Origin: Linderina pennispora
Lineage: Eukaryota; Kickxellomycota; Kickxellomycetes; Kickxellales; Kickxellaceae
Assembly (NCBI RefSeq): GCF_002104995.1
Contig: NW_024468434.1
Location: 1-20,270, forward strand
Direction: 5' to 3'
Length of the DNA: 20,270 bases
The notes under the pieces are model-generated. The model was given only the letters and a program-made list of their open reading frames with translations, searched no databases and was not told where the DNA came from. Within the stretch, counting starts at the first letter, position 1. Every line of letters begins with the position of its first letter. Both the position numbers and the translations under genes were made by a program. Shown piece after piece: positions 1-9,224 of this stretch.

Positions 1-1
1 T

Positions 2-644
2 AACGGCCCAATCCAGCTGCGGTCGCTGTCTGTTCTAAGAGACATCCATGTCGCGTCATCCAACGGACGCATCAGCATCAATGATGTGCGGGCTCCAGGT
101 ACCAGCACAGTGGTCCTCAAACGGGGCACTGGTTGTTGACAGACTCACGTCAGAGTACATCCATGCCAAGACCTCCAACGCTGTGGTGCGTGCCTCACAC
201 ATCAGCGGCAGCAAGGAGCTGACTATCCGTACAGCGAACGGCAATATTGCTCTCGAGTCAATCGATGTTGATAGCTTCTCCGCAGCGACGACCAACGCTG
301 GGGTGCGGGGCCACGCCGTATCGGCAGTGGCGCCACGGTGCACACATCCAACGGTCACATCGAGATTACCTTCAAGGCGCCGGCCCTGCTCCTAAGACCA
401 TTGAGGCATCCTCTTCAAACTCGCGTGTGGAGCTGACGCTGAGCCAGATCCGCGCACCTTCGATGTCAAGACCTCCAATGCACGTGCTCAGGTCGAGGGC
501 TCTGATGACGTGCTGAAGTTTGAGCAGAACTCGAGCTCGCGCAAGATGGGCGTGTATGGCAGGGCTAAGGGCGGGAACGTTACCGTAACTTCAAGCAACG
601 GCCAGGCATCCTTGATTTTTGACGATACTCTGTGGGATCATTAA
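2..644 (+). CDS. DUF4097-like repetitive beta-strand (adhesin-type) protein, 3' end, frame-disrupted
   Basis: This is the 3' part of a gene that enters from the left edge and ends at TAA 642-644. The protein consists of short repeats of the type SNGxIxI / TSNAxVxG: ASSNGRISINDV, KTSNAVVRASHISG, RTANGNIALESIDVD, TSNGHIEITFKAP, SSNSRVELTLSQI, KTSNARAQVEG and TSSNGQASLIFDD. Such regular strand-turn repeats are typical of DUF4097 / putative adhesin beta-helix proteins in bacteria and fungi. No enzyme motif is visible. The repeats are spread over all three forward frames (frame of base 2, then 48, back to 2, then 247, then the frame ending at 642), so at least four indels are needed to read it through. 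The start lies outside the window. The family call rests on repeat style only; cellular role and location are unknown. Confidence 0.55.
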
Positions 645-1245
645 GTTTCAGCGCGCTTTTTATGTTTCAAATCACAAAGTTGGTATTCTACGAGTAACTG
701 CGGTTATTGATACAGCGGCAAGCGCTTTATTCACGGTATGGCTTCCAAAGTATTGCAGACCAGGCTCTGCTACTGCCCCTGGTACGATATTGCGTGTCTG
801 TCGATGAATGTGTGAAACATTTGGTGTGGAGAAGCAGGATCTAAACAGTTCCCAGGAACACAGGGGCTGGCTGTATCCAAGGCGTGTGTGAATTAATCAT
901 GCATTGTCTATAATATTATCCACCCCACTGCCCCCACATAGTTTTGGATTCTTTCTCTCGCATGATTAGGGATACACAGACGAGGCGCTACTTGGTTATA
1001 TACATATGGGGTGCTGCTCGACAGGCCATCTTTTGCAATTCATAATCTGGTTAGGTATTATTGAATCTCGCATCTCTCGTAGCCGTATTCTTTTTCTCGT
1101 TTTTGCTCTATCATTTTTAATATTTCTAATTCCTTCTATTTTGCGCTCGTATCTTTTTAACCCTGTTAAGCCATTTAGGATACCAAAGAAAAGAAGCCAC
1201 TCTGTTTGATACTAAGTAATAAGCAGCCACATTAACCTGACAACC
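645..1245. promoter_or_regulatory. Intergenic region with probable promoter of the downstream gene
   Basis: About 600 bases without a credible gene. The stretch becomes AT- and pyrimidine-rich towards 1245. TATA-like elements occur near 908-917 and near 996-1003, and a pyrimidine-rich stretch runs from about 1065 to 1165, as is common upstream of fungal genes. The ATG at 1246 has a good context (an A at -3 is absent, but CC precedes ATG and G follows). No RNA gene or repeat was seen. The exact core promoter cannot be fixed from sequence alone. Confidence 0.4.
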
Positions 1246-4200
1246 ATGGCAAACGGTCTCCCTAAAAGAGACAAGCGTGCCCAGCTCCTAACCCCGCTGT
1301 TCATTGCGATTCTCTCCTTGACATTCAGCGCCAATGCCGATGTCTATGACTTTGATTCCAACGCAGTGCCAGGTTTCCAAAGCCAGAACGACCTGAATTG
1401 GATCCAGAACGTGAATGCGTCCGCTGGCTACGGCCCCCAGATGACCCCAGCCTCGCCGCAATCCCAGCCCACAGCAGCACCGCAAGCTCCTACGCCCACA
1501 CCCAAGCCTCTACGCCCACACCACAGGCCTCTACGCCCGCATCGCCTCAGAAGAACAGCGGGCTCCGCCGCAATAATGCCTACGGCAACTTTGGCTTGGA
1601 TGATGATGACTATGATGGATCTCCGCCCCCAGTTGTCAACATCATTGGCATTCCTTCAGCCACAGCCACAGCCACACCCTCTTTGACCACCCATAGTTCC
1701 AATGCTAACCCAGCACCTTCATCAAGGGCCTTTAACGAGGACGCAGAGGAAGAAGAGGACCTGCTTCCTGCCCGCTCACGCAAGCGCCGCAGACCCCGTG
1801 GTACTCGTGCCAGACGCGGAAACCGCGATCGCCGCAGATCCCTTCCGCGCAATGGCATTCGCGATGACATGGAGGACCCGCTCGACGATGATCTTGGCCC
1901 CACCCAGGAGCCTGGTGGGATGATGGTGATGATTCATGGGATCGTGGCGATGGTGGTGAGCGCGGCCACAAGTCCAGCAGCTATAGTAGAGGCAATGGTG
2001 GCTATAATGGTGGCTATAATGGTGGTTACAATGGTGGCTACAATGGTGGAGGTGGTGGTCATAACGGCGGCGGTGGGTACTCAGGTAACCCTTCTCCACC
2101 TAATGAATACTACGGTGGACCTCCTCCTAGGCCTGCCGGTACTGTGCTGGCCCTCCTCTCCCACCGCCTAGTTATTCTGCAGGCCCTGTGCCCTATGGTG
2201 GAGGTGGAGGCGGCGGTGGTTATAACGGTGGAGGCGGTGGTGGCTATAACGGTGGAGGTGGAGGTGGAGGTGGCTATAATGGTGGAGGTGGTTACTCGTC
2301 TAGCAGCGGTGGTGCCTATTCCAGCGGTGGAGGCGATTACGGCGGTGGCGGAGGATACCAAGCGACAGTTCCTCCTATTCCAAGCTATTCGAGCGGTGGA
2401 GGGTACAACGACGGAGGAGGTGCTGGTTATAATGGCGGTGGCGGCCGGCGGTGGTTACCAAGGGACTACTCCACCTGCTCCATCTATTCGAGCAGTGGTG
2501 GAGGATATGGAAGCAGCAGCGGTGGAGGATGTGGGAGCAGTGGAGGTGGGTGGCCATGGTGGTGGCGGAGGTGCGGCGGCGGCGGCGGAGGAGGAGGAGG
2601 CTACGGTGGTGGTGGTGGTGGTGGTGGAGGATACCAAACAACTATTCCGCCTACCCAAAGTTGCTCAAGTGGTGGGGGGTACGGTGATGGTGGTGGCAGT
2701 AGTGGTTACCAAGGGCTCCTCCTCCTGTTCCTAACTATTCAAGCAGCGGTGGTGGTTACAGTGGAGGGGGCGGTGGTTCCGGTGGCAGTGATGGTTACCA
2801 AGGGACCGCTCCTCCTGTTCCTAATTACTAAGCAGCGGTAGTGGCTACAATGGAGGTGGAGGTGGAGGTGGAGGTGGGAGCAGTGGAGGTGGTAGTTATA
2901 ACGGCGGCGGCGGCGGTAGCTATCAGAGTGGTCCTGCTCCTAACTACTCTAGTGGAGGCGGCGGTAGTTATCAGGGGACCGGACCGCCACTGGTGGTTGG
3001 CAGGCATCTTCTACAGCTGGCTATGGTTCCACAACACAGGTTGTCGCAACGGTTGTGTATCAGCTGTCAGCATTGTTGGACCGAATGGGTCTACATACGG
3101 CGGTGCGACCACGTCAAAGCCTACTAGCAGTGGAACCAGTAACTACGGCGTGGACAGATTGTGTTCCCCGATAACGGCACAGGCAAATCATCCTTGCAAC
3201 CCCCACGCAGGACGCCGCAGCAGCGCTTGATGCTCTTACCGCTCCGCTCGCTGGCACGCAGATACCCCAGACATCTCTTATGGAGATTGTAGTGCCGACC
3301 GTCGTGCAGACGCTGCCGCAACTGGCACGCAAACGTTTGTGTCTCCTGCTATGCAGACCATGTTTGCTCCTGGAGCACGGCAGCTTCTTAGTAAAAGCGG
3401 TTCGCTTTTTGCTGCTCAGATAGGTCATACCTCCACTGGGGGCTAGGTCGGATCGGAGGTACGTTTCGACCCGGGGCTACAGCTCCCAACTTGGCTGTTG
3501 GAGCAGGAGCCAAATATCCTCCGCTAGAAACCTCGCTGATTAAAGGACCCAATGGCCAGGTCATCGCTGGCCGTACACAGCCACTAACGACTCTACTAGC
3601 GACTCCACTAGCGACTCCGCTGACGAACCTGCTGACGAACCCACGTTTGCCGTTGTCTGGCGCTAGTAGTTTAGCTGGGATCAGCCCGCTTGTTTCTGGT
3701 GGTCCGCTGGCGGTTTCAGTTACTGGCAATCCATTGGCAGTTCCAGCTGCTGGCAATCCGCTGGTTCCAGCTACGGTACCAGAACCTGCAGTACCAGAGC
3801 TTGCAGCACCAAGAACCAGCACCAGCACTTGCAGCACCAGCACCAGCACCAGCACTTACAGCACAAACACTTGCAGCACAAGCACTTGCAGCACAAACAC
3901 TTGTAGCACAGGCACTTTCAGCACAAGCACATGCAGTACCAACTCCTGCAGCACCAATCCTTGCAATGGATGCAGCAGCAGCAGGTTCGATTGACTCTCA
4001 AGACACTCTTGTGCCTCGCGTTGCACGTCCCCCACGCGTTGGTGCCACTGAGCTAAACATCAACGGGCCAGTCGGCCGGAGCCACTAGGCATCCTCGCGG
4101 CGCCGTTGAACCGGCGCACACAAGGGGCTGCACCGCGCCGGGCCTGAGGTTGGCATGACCACCAGCTCTGCTGAGCCGCAGGAGACCACAGTCGCTACTC

Positions 4201-6691
4201 AGTCGACCTCGTTTGGCCGAGGCTTTGGTGGTCGCGTCAGGGGTGGAGGCAGCCGTGCTCCCCATTTCAGCAACGACATTGACGACTGGGCCGTTTATGC
4301 TGCGGCCGACCAAGACAGCGCATCTGCCCGAGCTGCTGACCAAGCCGATCATCACGCCCCCAGGCTTGCTGATGCCTGAGGACAGCGATGAGGGCATGTC
4401 GCCGAATGTTGTTCGTGTTGATCCACTGGCGCCTGGTGGTATCGATTTTTATCCAGTTCCCCTGGCCAATATGGAGTCAGCGCCCGAGAAGCCAGACCGC
4501 ATTGCTGAGGATGTGTGGAAGTTGGTGGAGAGTCTGACCCTTGAGGAAAAAGGTCGGGCAGATGACGCAGGTCCATATCGGTATGCTCATAGGCAGTGAC
4601 GGCACGCTGAACCGTACTGCCGCGGAGTATTGGATCAACAAGGTCAAGGTTGGCTCTATTTACGACACGCCGGGCAACCGTGGTGGCAAGTATGCGTGGT
4701 ATGCCCCCCAGACACTGGCAAATATAACTAACACTATCCAGGAGCTGGCGCTGGCCAAGGGGTCTCGTGTTCCGGTCCTTTTCGGAATGGACTCGGTTCG
4801 CCGGCGCCAACTATGTCAAGGGTGCAGCCATGTTCCCGGCGGGTATTGGACTGGCTGCCACATTCCAGCCCATGTACGCCTACGAGGCCGGCCGTGTCGC
4901 TGCCAAGGACACCCGTGCCTCTGGGTACCAGTGGGCATTCGCGCCGAGTGCCGATCTCAACGTCGAAAAGCGGTGGTCCCAGAACTACCGCAGCTTTGGC
5001 GAGGATCCGGCGCTTCTGTCCGAGATGGTCCGGTACTCGGTTCGCGGCTACCAGGGTGATTACAAGTCTGACCGTACACGAGTTGCCACATGTGTCAAGC
5101 ATTTCATCGGTGCCTCGTATCCCTTCAACGGCAAAGAACGTAGTACGCAGTTTATCCCAGACAATATCCTGTTTGAGTATTATCTGCCAGGATTCGAGGC
5201 TGCTCTGAGCTCAGGTGCAACGACGTTGATGGAGAGCCTGAGCAATCTCAACGGCGAGGCCTTGGTCGAGTCATCCTTCTACCTGAAAAAGCTTCTTCGC
5301 GACAAACTCCAGTTCCGTGGTGTTATGCTCACCGACTACGAGAGGTCAGGTCGCAAGCCCTGGACTTCCACACTGCAGCCAACTTCACCGATGCTGTGTA
5401 TCTGACCCTGAACAACACCTCGGTTGATATGAGCGCGGCGACTAGTGATGCGGAGTTTACCCTTGATACCTTGGATCTGGTGCGCGGCGGCGGTATCCAC
5501 GAAGACCGTATCACCGAGTCTGTTGCACGTATCCTGCAGCTTAAGAAGGACCTGGGGATGTTTGAGACGCCGTTCGCGGATCCAAACCTATTCACAGCGG
5601 TCGGTGCCAAACAGGACATCGAGCTGGCGCGCAATGCTGTGCGCGAGTCGATCACTCTGCTGAAGAATGCAAACAACGTGCTGCCACTCAAGGACGATGA
5701 CCGTGTGCTGTTTATTGGCCCGCACCTGAACTCAACCCATCTGCTGGGCGGGGGCTGGAACATCCACCGTCAGGGTCCGACGGAGATCGAGGGTGATGCC
5801 ATCTACCAGGGTTTGGGTGACACGATTATGTCTGGTATCGAGTCAATCACCAAGCACCGCCCTGTGTTCATGGAGGGCTTCAGCGCCACAGGCTCCGAGC
5901 TCCAGGACGACATACTGCAGAGCATCATAGATACCGCCAAGCAGGCCGAGAAGATTGTTATTGGTCTCGGCGAGTCCAACTACGCCGATGACCAGGGTGA
6001 TGTCGACGATATGTCGCTGCCTGAGCCCCAGATCGAGCTGGTACGCAGGATCTCGCAGGCTGTCGACAAGCCCATCGTCGCTATCCTCGTCGAGGGCCGC
6101 CCACGTTTGCTCAAGGATGTTGCCGAGCTCGCCGACGGTATCGTCAATACCTACCTGCCTGGTATGTATGGTGGTGTTCCTATTGCCGAGGTCCTCTACG
6201 GCAAGATCAGCCCCTCAGGACGTCAGCCGTTCTCGTATCCAAAACACGAATACCAGGCACGCGACACCATCTGGCAGGGCATGTGGAACGAGTATGCCCC
6301 GCAGTATCCTTTCGGCTTCGGACTTGGCTACTCCACCATGGTGTACTCGAATATTTCGGTTGATTCGACTGATCTGCGGCCTGGCAGGCCCATTACTGTT
6401 CGTCTCTCGATCCAGAACACTGGCCCGTTCGACCAGCGTGAGGCGGTCTTGCTGTACACAACACAGAGCTTCCGTACTGGTTACCAGCCCGAGCTATTCC
6501 GTCTGCGTCGCTTCAACAAGGTCGAGATCAGGTCGGGAACTCTAACCGAGGTTTCATTCACGCTCACTGCCGAGGAGCTCGCCTACTACAACCGCGATCT
6601 GGTCAAGGTCATTGATCCCTCACCAGTTAATATCACCATTAACGCCCTGACCCCTCAAGAGAGAACCATTTCCATCAGACTGTCGGTTTAA
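1246..6691 (+). CDS. Secreted GH3 beta-glucosidase with long low-complexity N-terminal extension (frame-disrupted)
   Basis: The ATG at 1246 begins a signal peptide (KRDKR, then a hydrophobic LLTPLFIAILSLTF core, then SANA before DVYDF). Next come a Pro/Thr/Ser linker, an acidic then Arg/Lys-rich stretch (about 1735-1850), a Gly/Tyr/Asn-rich region (about 1950-2990), a mixed region and an Ala-rich repeat (about 3780-3965). The glycoside hydrolase 3 domain starts near 4490. LTLEEK..GQMTQV (about 4530-4570), FGMDSV, RVATCVKHFIG, DNILFEYYLPGF and GVMLTDYE follow; the Asp codon 5334-5336 is the expected nucleophile. The alpha/beta C-domain (AVRESITLLKN, LPGMYGGVPIAEVLYG, GFGLGYS) and a final fibronectin III-like domain end at TAA 6689-6691. 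GH3 enzymes release glucose from beta-glucans. In the GH3 part, frames break near 4550 (one A too many), 4796 and 5343 (one base missing). It could instead be two genes, a Gly-rich wall protein and a GH3 enzyme, but no terminator or promoter-like gap separates them. Confidence 0.6.
1950..2990 (+). repeat. Gly/Tyr/Asn-rich low-complexity tandem repeats
   Basis: The DNA is a degenerate array built from GGTGG(C/A) and TATAAT/TACAAT units, encoding GGYN, GGGGYN and GGGGGY blocks interrupted by PPxPxYSSGGGY segments (for example near 2370-2400, 2640-2670, 2740-2760 and 2930-2960). The array changes frame several times. Indels are expected here from both replication slippage and sequencing error. 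Proteins with such composition are typical of wall-bound or phase-separating glycine-rich proteins; this is inference from composition. Confidence 0.85.
3780..3965 (+). repeat. Ala/Gln/Thr-rich short tandem repeats within the GH3 N-terminal extension
   Basis: Near-identical 15-base units of the type GCACAAGCACTTGCA / GCACAAACACTTGCA recur. In the frame that stays open to 4088 they read as AQALA / AQTLA pentapeptides after an APAPAL stretch. In the competing frame they read STSTCSTNTC, which is the less natural protein. They lie between the Gly-rich region and the GH3 domain and probably form a flexible linker. Confidence 0.7.
4480..6691 (+). other. GH3 catalytic module (TIM barrel, alpha/beta sandwich, Fn3-like)
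   Basis: This is the enzymatic part of the preceding gene and its most certain portion. The N-terminal barrel runs from about 4490 to 5460 and carries the substrate-site KH pair in CVKHFIG and the nucleophile Asp in LTDYE. The second domain spans about 5550-6330, including VLFIGPHLNSTHLLGGGW, IVIGLGESNYADDQGD and PFSYPKHEYQARD. The last part, about 6355-6680, is an Fn3-like sandwich (VRLSIQNTGPFDQREAVLLY). Residue order and overall length (about 730 codons) are normal for fungal GH3 enzymes. Subfamily and preferred linkage (beta-1,3 or beta-1,4) cannot be decided here. Confidence 0.88.
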
Positions 6692-7355
6692 TGCCTCTCA
6701 TTTGTTGCTAAGCAAGCCTAGATAGCTTGTTTGTGCTCCATTTTCATTCATTTTCTTTTGCTCATCTCATTTCATCTAGCTTTCTTCACTTGTTCTTTTT
6801 GCGAGACTCATTGACCTACCAACCAACCAACCAACCAACCAGCCTATCGTTCTATTTCTATCCTTGAATATATATCATATTATTTTAATTAAACAGTGAC
6901 ATTCCAGGGGCTGACAGTGATACACATCATTCTGTACAGCTGGCAGCGTCAACTGCCACCATTCCGCAAAAGCACATACTTCGAGCTGCTGCCCAGATAG
7001 CTACACTATTACATGCTGAGACTCCAGCCACGAAGATTCTGCAGCTATATGTATACATTGCTACGTTAAGAGCGCGGCGGGGCTTTGCATTACAAACCTT
7101 TTTGAGAGTGGCAGGACCCAGTATCCTCATGTACGCTACTGCTCTATGTTGCCACACTGCACGCTACCCAATGAATTGTTTGGCATGTGGTCCTTTTCCA
7201 GACAAAAGCAGGATATATTTGGAAATCAATTAATTCAGGGGTGAGGCATGCAGCTGGCACGGGTATGTCTCCAAGACCACACGCCAGTGACGTAGGCTCA
7301 TCTTTACTCCTTCAACACGCAAGACAGGATAGACGGATGTGCATGGTGCTACTTT
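6692..7355. other. Intergenic region after the GH3 gene
   Basis: This holds the 3' flank of the GH3 gene: pyrimidine-rich sequence from about 6720 to 6800, a short tetranucleotide repeat, and an AT-rich patch (about 6865-6895) that could serve for polyadenylation. The remaining bases to 7355 show no convincing gene on either strand; short open frames there have no recognisable protein character. Confidence 0.5.
6818..6842. repeat. (ACCA)n tetranucleotide microsatellite
   Basis: About six perfect ACCA units in a row in the 3' flank of the GH3 gene. A simple repeat of no evident function, useful as a length marker. Confidence 0.9.
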
Positions 7356-7706
7356 TTACAGATGTAACTGTAGATGCCGTGCTGCCGCTGGGTACAAGCG
7401 GAGCAGCGACTCGAGGTCGGCTCTGGGCATTGGGAGTATATCGTTCGGCGCCACAGCTCTACTTGGGCTCACGTCATCGGACACAATGATGCATTGGCTT
7501 CGCTGGTTCAGCACATCTCGCATGCGCTGCGGGTACAGGTCGCAGTTCTCGGTGAACACTGGCGAATGGCGCAAAAGATCTTGAAGGCGGGCCCGCAGAG
7601 GAGCAGAGTTGTTGGTGGCGAGGCTCTGGCGAATCCAGTCTCTATGGGTGTCGACCACACTGAAGGAGGAACGGTCAGAGTCCGAGTCTACTGGGATTGG
7701 CGACAT
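7356..7706 (-). CDS. Hypothetical small protein (116 aa)
   Basis: An uninterrupted minus-strand frame with ATG at 7706-7704 and TAA at 7358-7356. The composition is that of a soluble protein: an Asp/Ser-rich start (PVDSDSDRSSFSVVD), then probable amphipathic helices (RDWIRQSL, LRARLQDLLRHSPVF, YPQRMRDVL) and a C-terminal LESLLRLYPAAARHL. No family is recognised, and no signal peptide or membrane segment is seen. The sequence upstream of the start, about 7710-7760 in plus coordinates, is AT-rich as a promoter would be. It stands alone between the GH3 gene and the mobile element. It could be a fragment of a larger decayed gene. Confidence 0.4.
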   Translation of the reverse strand: MSPIPVDSDSDRSSFSVVDTHRDWIRQSLATNNSAPLRARLQDLLRHSPVFTENCDLYPQRMRDVLNQRSQCIIVSDDVSPSRAVAPNDILPMPRADLESLLRLYPAAARHLQLHL

Positions 7707-7834
7707 ATAGTGTAGAATGAAGAAAGTAGTAAAATAAACAAAAGAAAAGGGCTAGAGCAGAAGAAAAAGGCGAAAAAGGGGGACGGGCGCCTTGGAAATG
7801 TGCTGGCTGTAAAAAGGGGGTTATAATTCCATGC

Positions 7835-8155
7835 TCAGCAGTGTAATGCCGCGAGCTGCCAGCTGAAGCTACGAAAGGGGGAAGAGGATAATGCTGCCGC
7901 ATAAATTGCCACCCTGGTCTGTTCGGCAAACGTCACTCTCCGTGAAGCTGATGCCGAACGCACTGCCTCTAAATATTTGTCCAATTCCCCATTCGCCAGT
8001 CTTCGGCGGGGTTGGCTCGTCGAGCCTGTCCGGATGACCCAATTCTTTCCTGTACATTCCTTATTTGCAAGTCTGGTCTCATGACTACACAGGAACAGGG
8101 TGATTAGGCCAGCGGCAACTGAGCTCAGTGCACTGCGGACATCCAATTCGACCAT
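7835..8155 (-). CDS. Possible small protein with N-terminal hydrophobic segment, doubtful
   Basis: A minus-strand frame of 106 codons from ATG 8155. It begins with a hydrophobic segment (VAAGLITLFLC) followed by a basic, Ser/Arg/Ala-rich stretch (PRRRLANGELDKYLEAVRSASASRR). This could be a signal anchor or mitochondrial-type leader. Another minus frame (8057-7869) is equally open and reads in a protein-like way (RLDEPTPPKTGEWGIGQIF), so the true frame is unclear. No family is recognised. Confidence 0.2.
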   Translation of the reverse strand: MVELDVRSALSSVAAGLITLFLCSHETRLANKECTGKNWVIRTGSTSQPRRRLANGELDKYLEAVRSASASRRVTFAEQTRVAIYAAALSSSPFRSFSWQLAALHC

Positions 8156-8861
8156 GCAGATCCAGAGGCACGTGGTGAGATTGATAGTGGTGACCGATGA
8201 TTGCGCAGGCTAGAACTAAGGCTCTGGTCGAGCGGATCACGCACCAAGCCCTGGTACATTCTTTCGGGCCGCCCTTCCCATCCTGCCTGGCTCCAATGCA
8301 CAGAGTGCTGTAAAGAAAAAGCTGGCTACTTCCACCTGTGCTAGTCTAGAATAGTTACGCAAATACCACAGCATATTATGTGCTAGTAGTGCCACTGCCG
8401 TATGGTGCAGTAGAACATGCGTCTCTTGCACCATCGCTGATGATAGGTATTGGATGTCTGGATCTCATGGCGTACACACTGAAGCAAGGGGCGGAGAGAG
8501 TATAGCAAAGGGGGCTTTATTGATTCGGCATAGCAGGGCGGAATTAAAGTGCTACAAGCAGTGTTGAAACGAGATTCCGAGCAGTCAGTGCTCAGGTCGG
8601 CTGGCCATGTTTCTGTAGCATCCCCAGCTCTCTCAGACGCAGCTCGACTTGTGTAATTGTAGTTGCAGCAGGTCCCGTGTCTATTTGTTTCCTGCCAGCT
8701 GTGTGGCGGTGGCAAACTGGATATTAAGCAAGATCTTCACCTAGTAGCTGCTGATAAGGGTGGATCCACACCAGCGGCCACTGCCTGGAGAGAATTCTTA
8801 GATATACTTTTGTTGGCTTTCAAGTGTGCCAACCATTGATGCAGCAGTCAATATAAACCAA
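8156..8861. other. Intergenic region left of the mobile element, no gene seen
   Basis: About 700 bases without a supported gene. Open frames here (for example 8383-8715 minus) are Cys/Tyr/His-rich and lack protein-like patterning. No repeat linking it to the element on its right was noticed, apart from the element boundary near 8862. Confidence 0.4.
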
Positions 8862-9016
8862 GTACTAGAATTGCTCTGCTCGCGATGCGAGCTCGGCTGC
8901 TAGTCAGCATGGGTTGATACGTCGATAAGAGCATCACGGTGAACTGGTCATTTGAACGTGTTGGATGGCTGTTGGTGCAATAGCGATCATGGACATCTCC
9001 CACCTTGGTGGCCTGC
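8862..9016 (-). ncRNA. Candidate Fanzor guide-RNA (fRNA/omegaRNA) scaffold, left copy
   Basis: These 155 bases follow the Fanzor stop codon directly (TGA 9019-9017) and are about 91% identical to 11383-11537. In TnpB/Fanzor systems the guide RNA is encoded at the 3' end of the nuclease gene and runs to the element end, with the guide taken from flanking DNA. Read in the Fanzor sense, CGTGATGC (8938-8931) can pair with GCATCGCG (8888-8881) over 8 bp including one U-G pair. Within the loop GCTG and CAGC can form a small hairpin. The hairpin base lies about 20 bases from the element end. If the model holds, the guide would begin at 8861 reading leftward as TTGGTTTATATTGACTGCTG. Transcription is not shown by the sequence. 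Confidence 0.5.
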
Positions 9017-9224
9017 TCAGCGCAGGCGCTTCAGCGCTGGCTCGCTGCTGCTGGCAGCAAAATTGCCTGCTGCTGCTGCTGCTGCACGCCTCTTGCGTGG
9101 GTTCTTTGTTTCAGGGGTGGTGCCAGAAGCATCGTCAACAATGGCCGTAGAGCGACGGAACCGTTCAGGAATACTGCCTGAATCACAGAGTGACTGGAAA
9201 ATGAGCCTGAAGTTTAGAACTGCT
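8862..9224 (+). repeat. Left inverted repeat (Fanzor 3' end, stop and 3' flank)
   Basis: Matches the reverse complement of 11181-11537 over its whole length. The coding portion (9017-9224) and the non-coding portion (8862-9016) are both about 90% alike between copies, with most differences being transitions. A CAG/GCT-type run encoding poly-Ala (about 9056-9085) differs in unit number between the two copies. Confidence 0.85.

Noticed and set aside
1006-1209. Plus-strand open frame of 67 codons with hydrophobic content before the GH3 start
   Set aside because: It lies in the pyrimidine-rich promoter region, the composition explains the hydrophobic residues, and no family or repeat supports it.
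2375-2658. His-, Ser- or Arg-rich minus-strand frames in the glycine repeat region
   Set aside because: They are reverse readings of GGT/GGC repeats and have no independent support.
8383-8715. 110-codon minus-strand frame left of the Fanzor island
   Set aside because: Cys/Tyr/His-rich without regular structure, no recognised motif and no flanking support.
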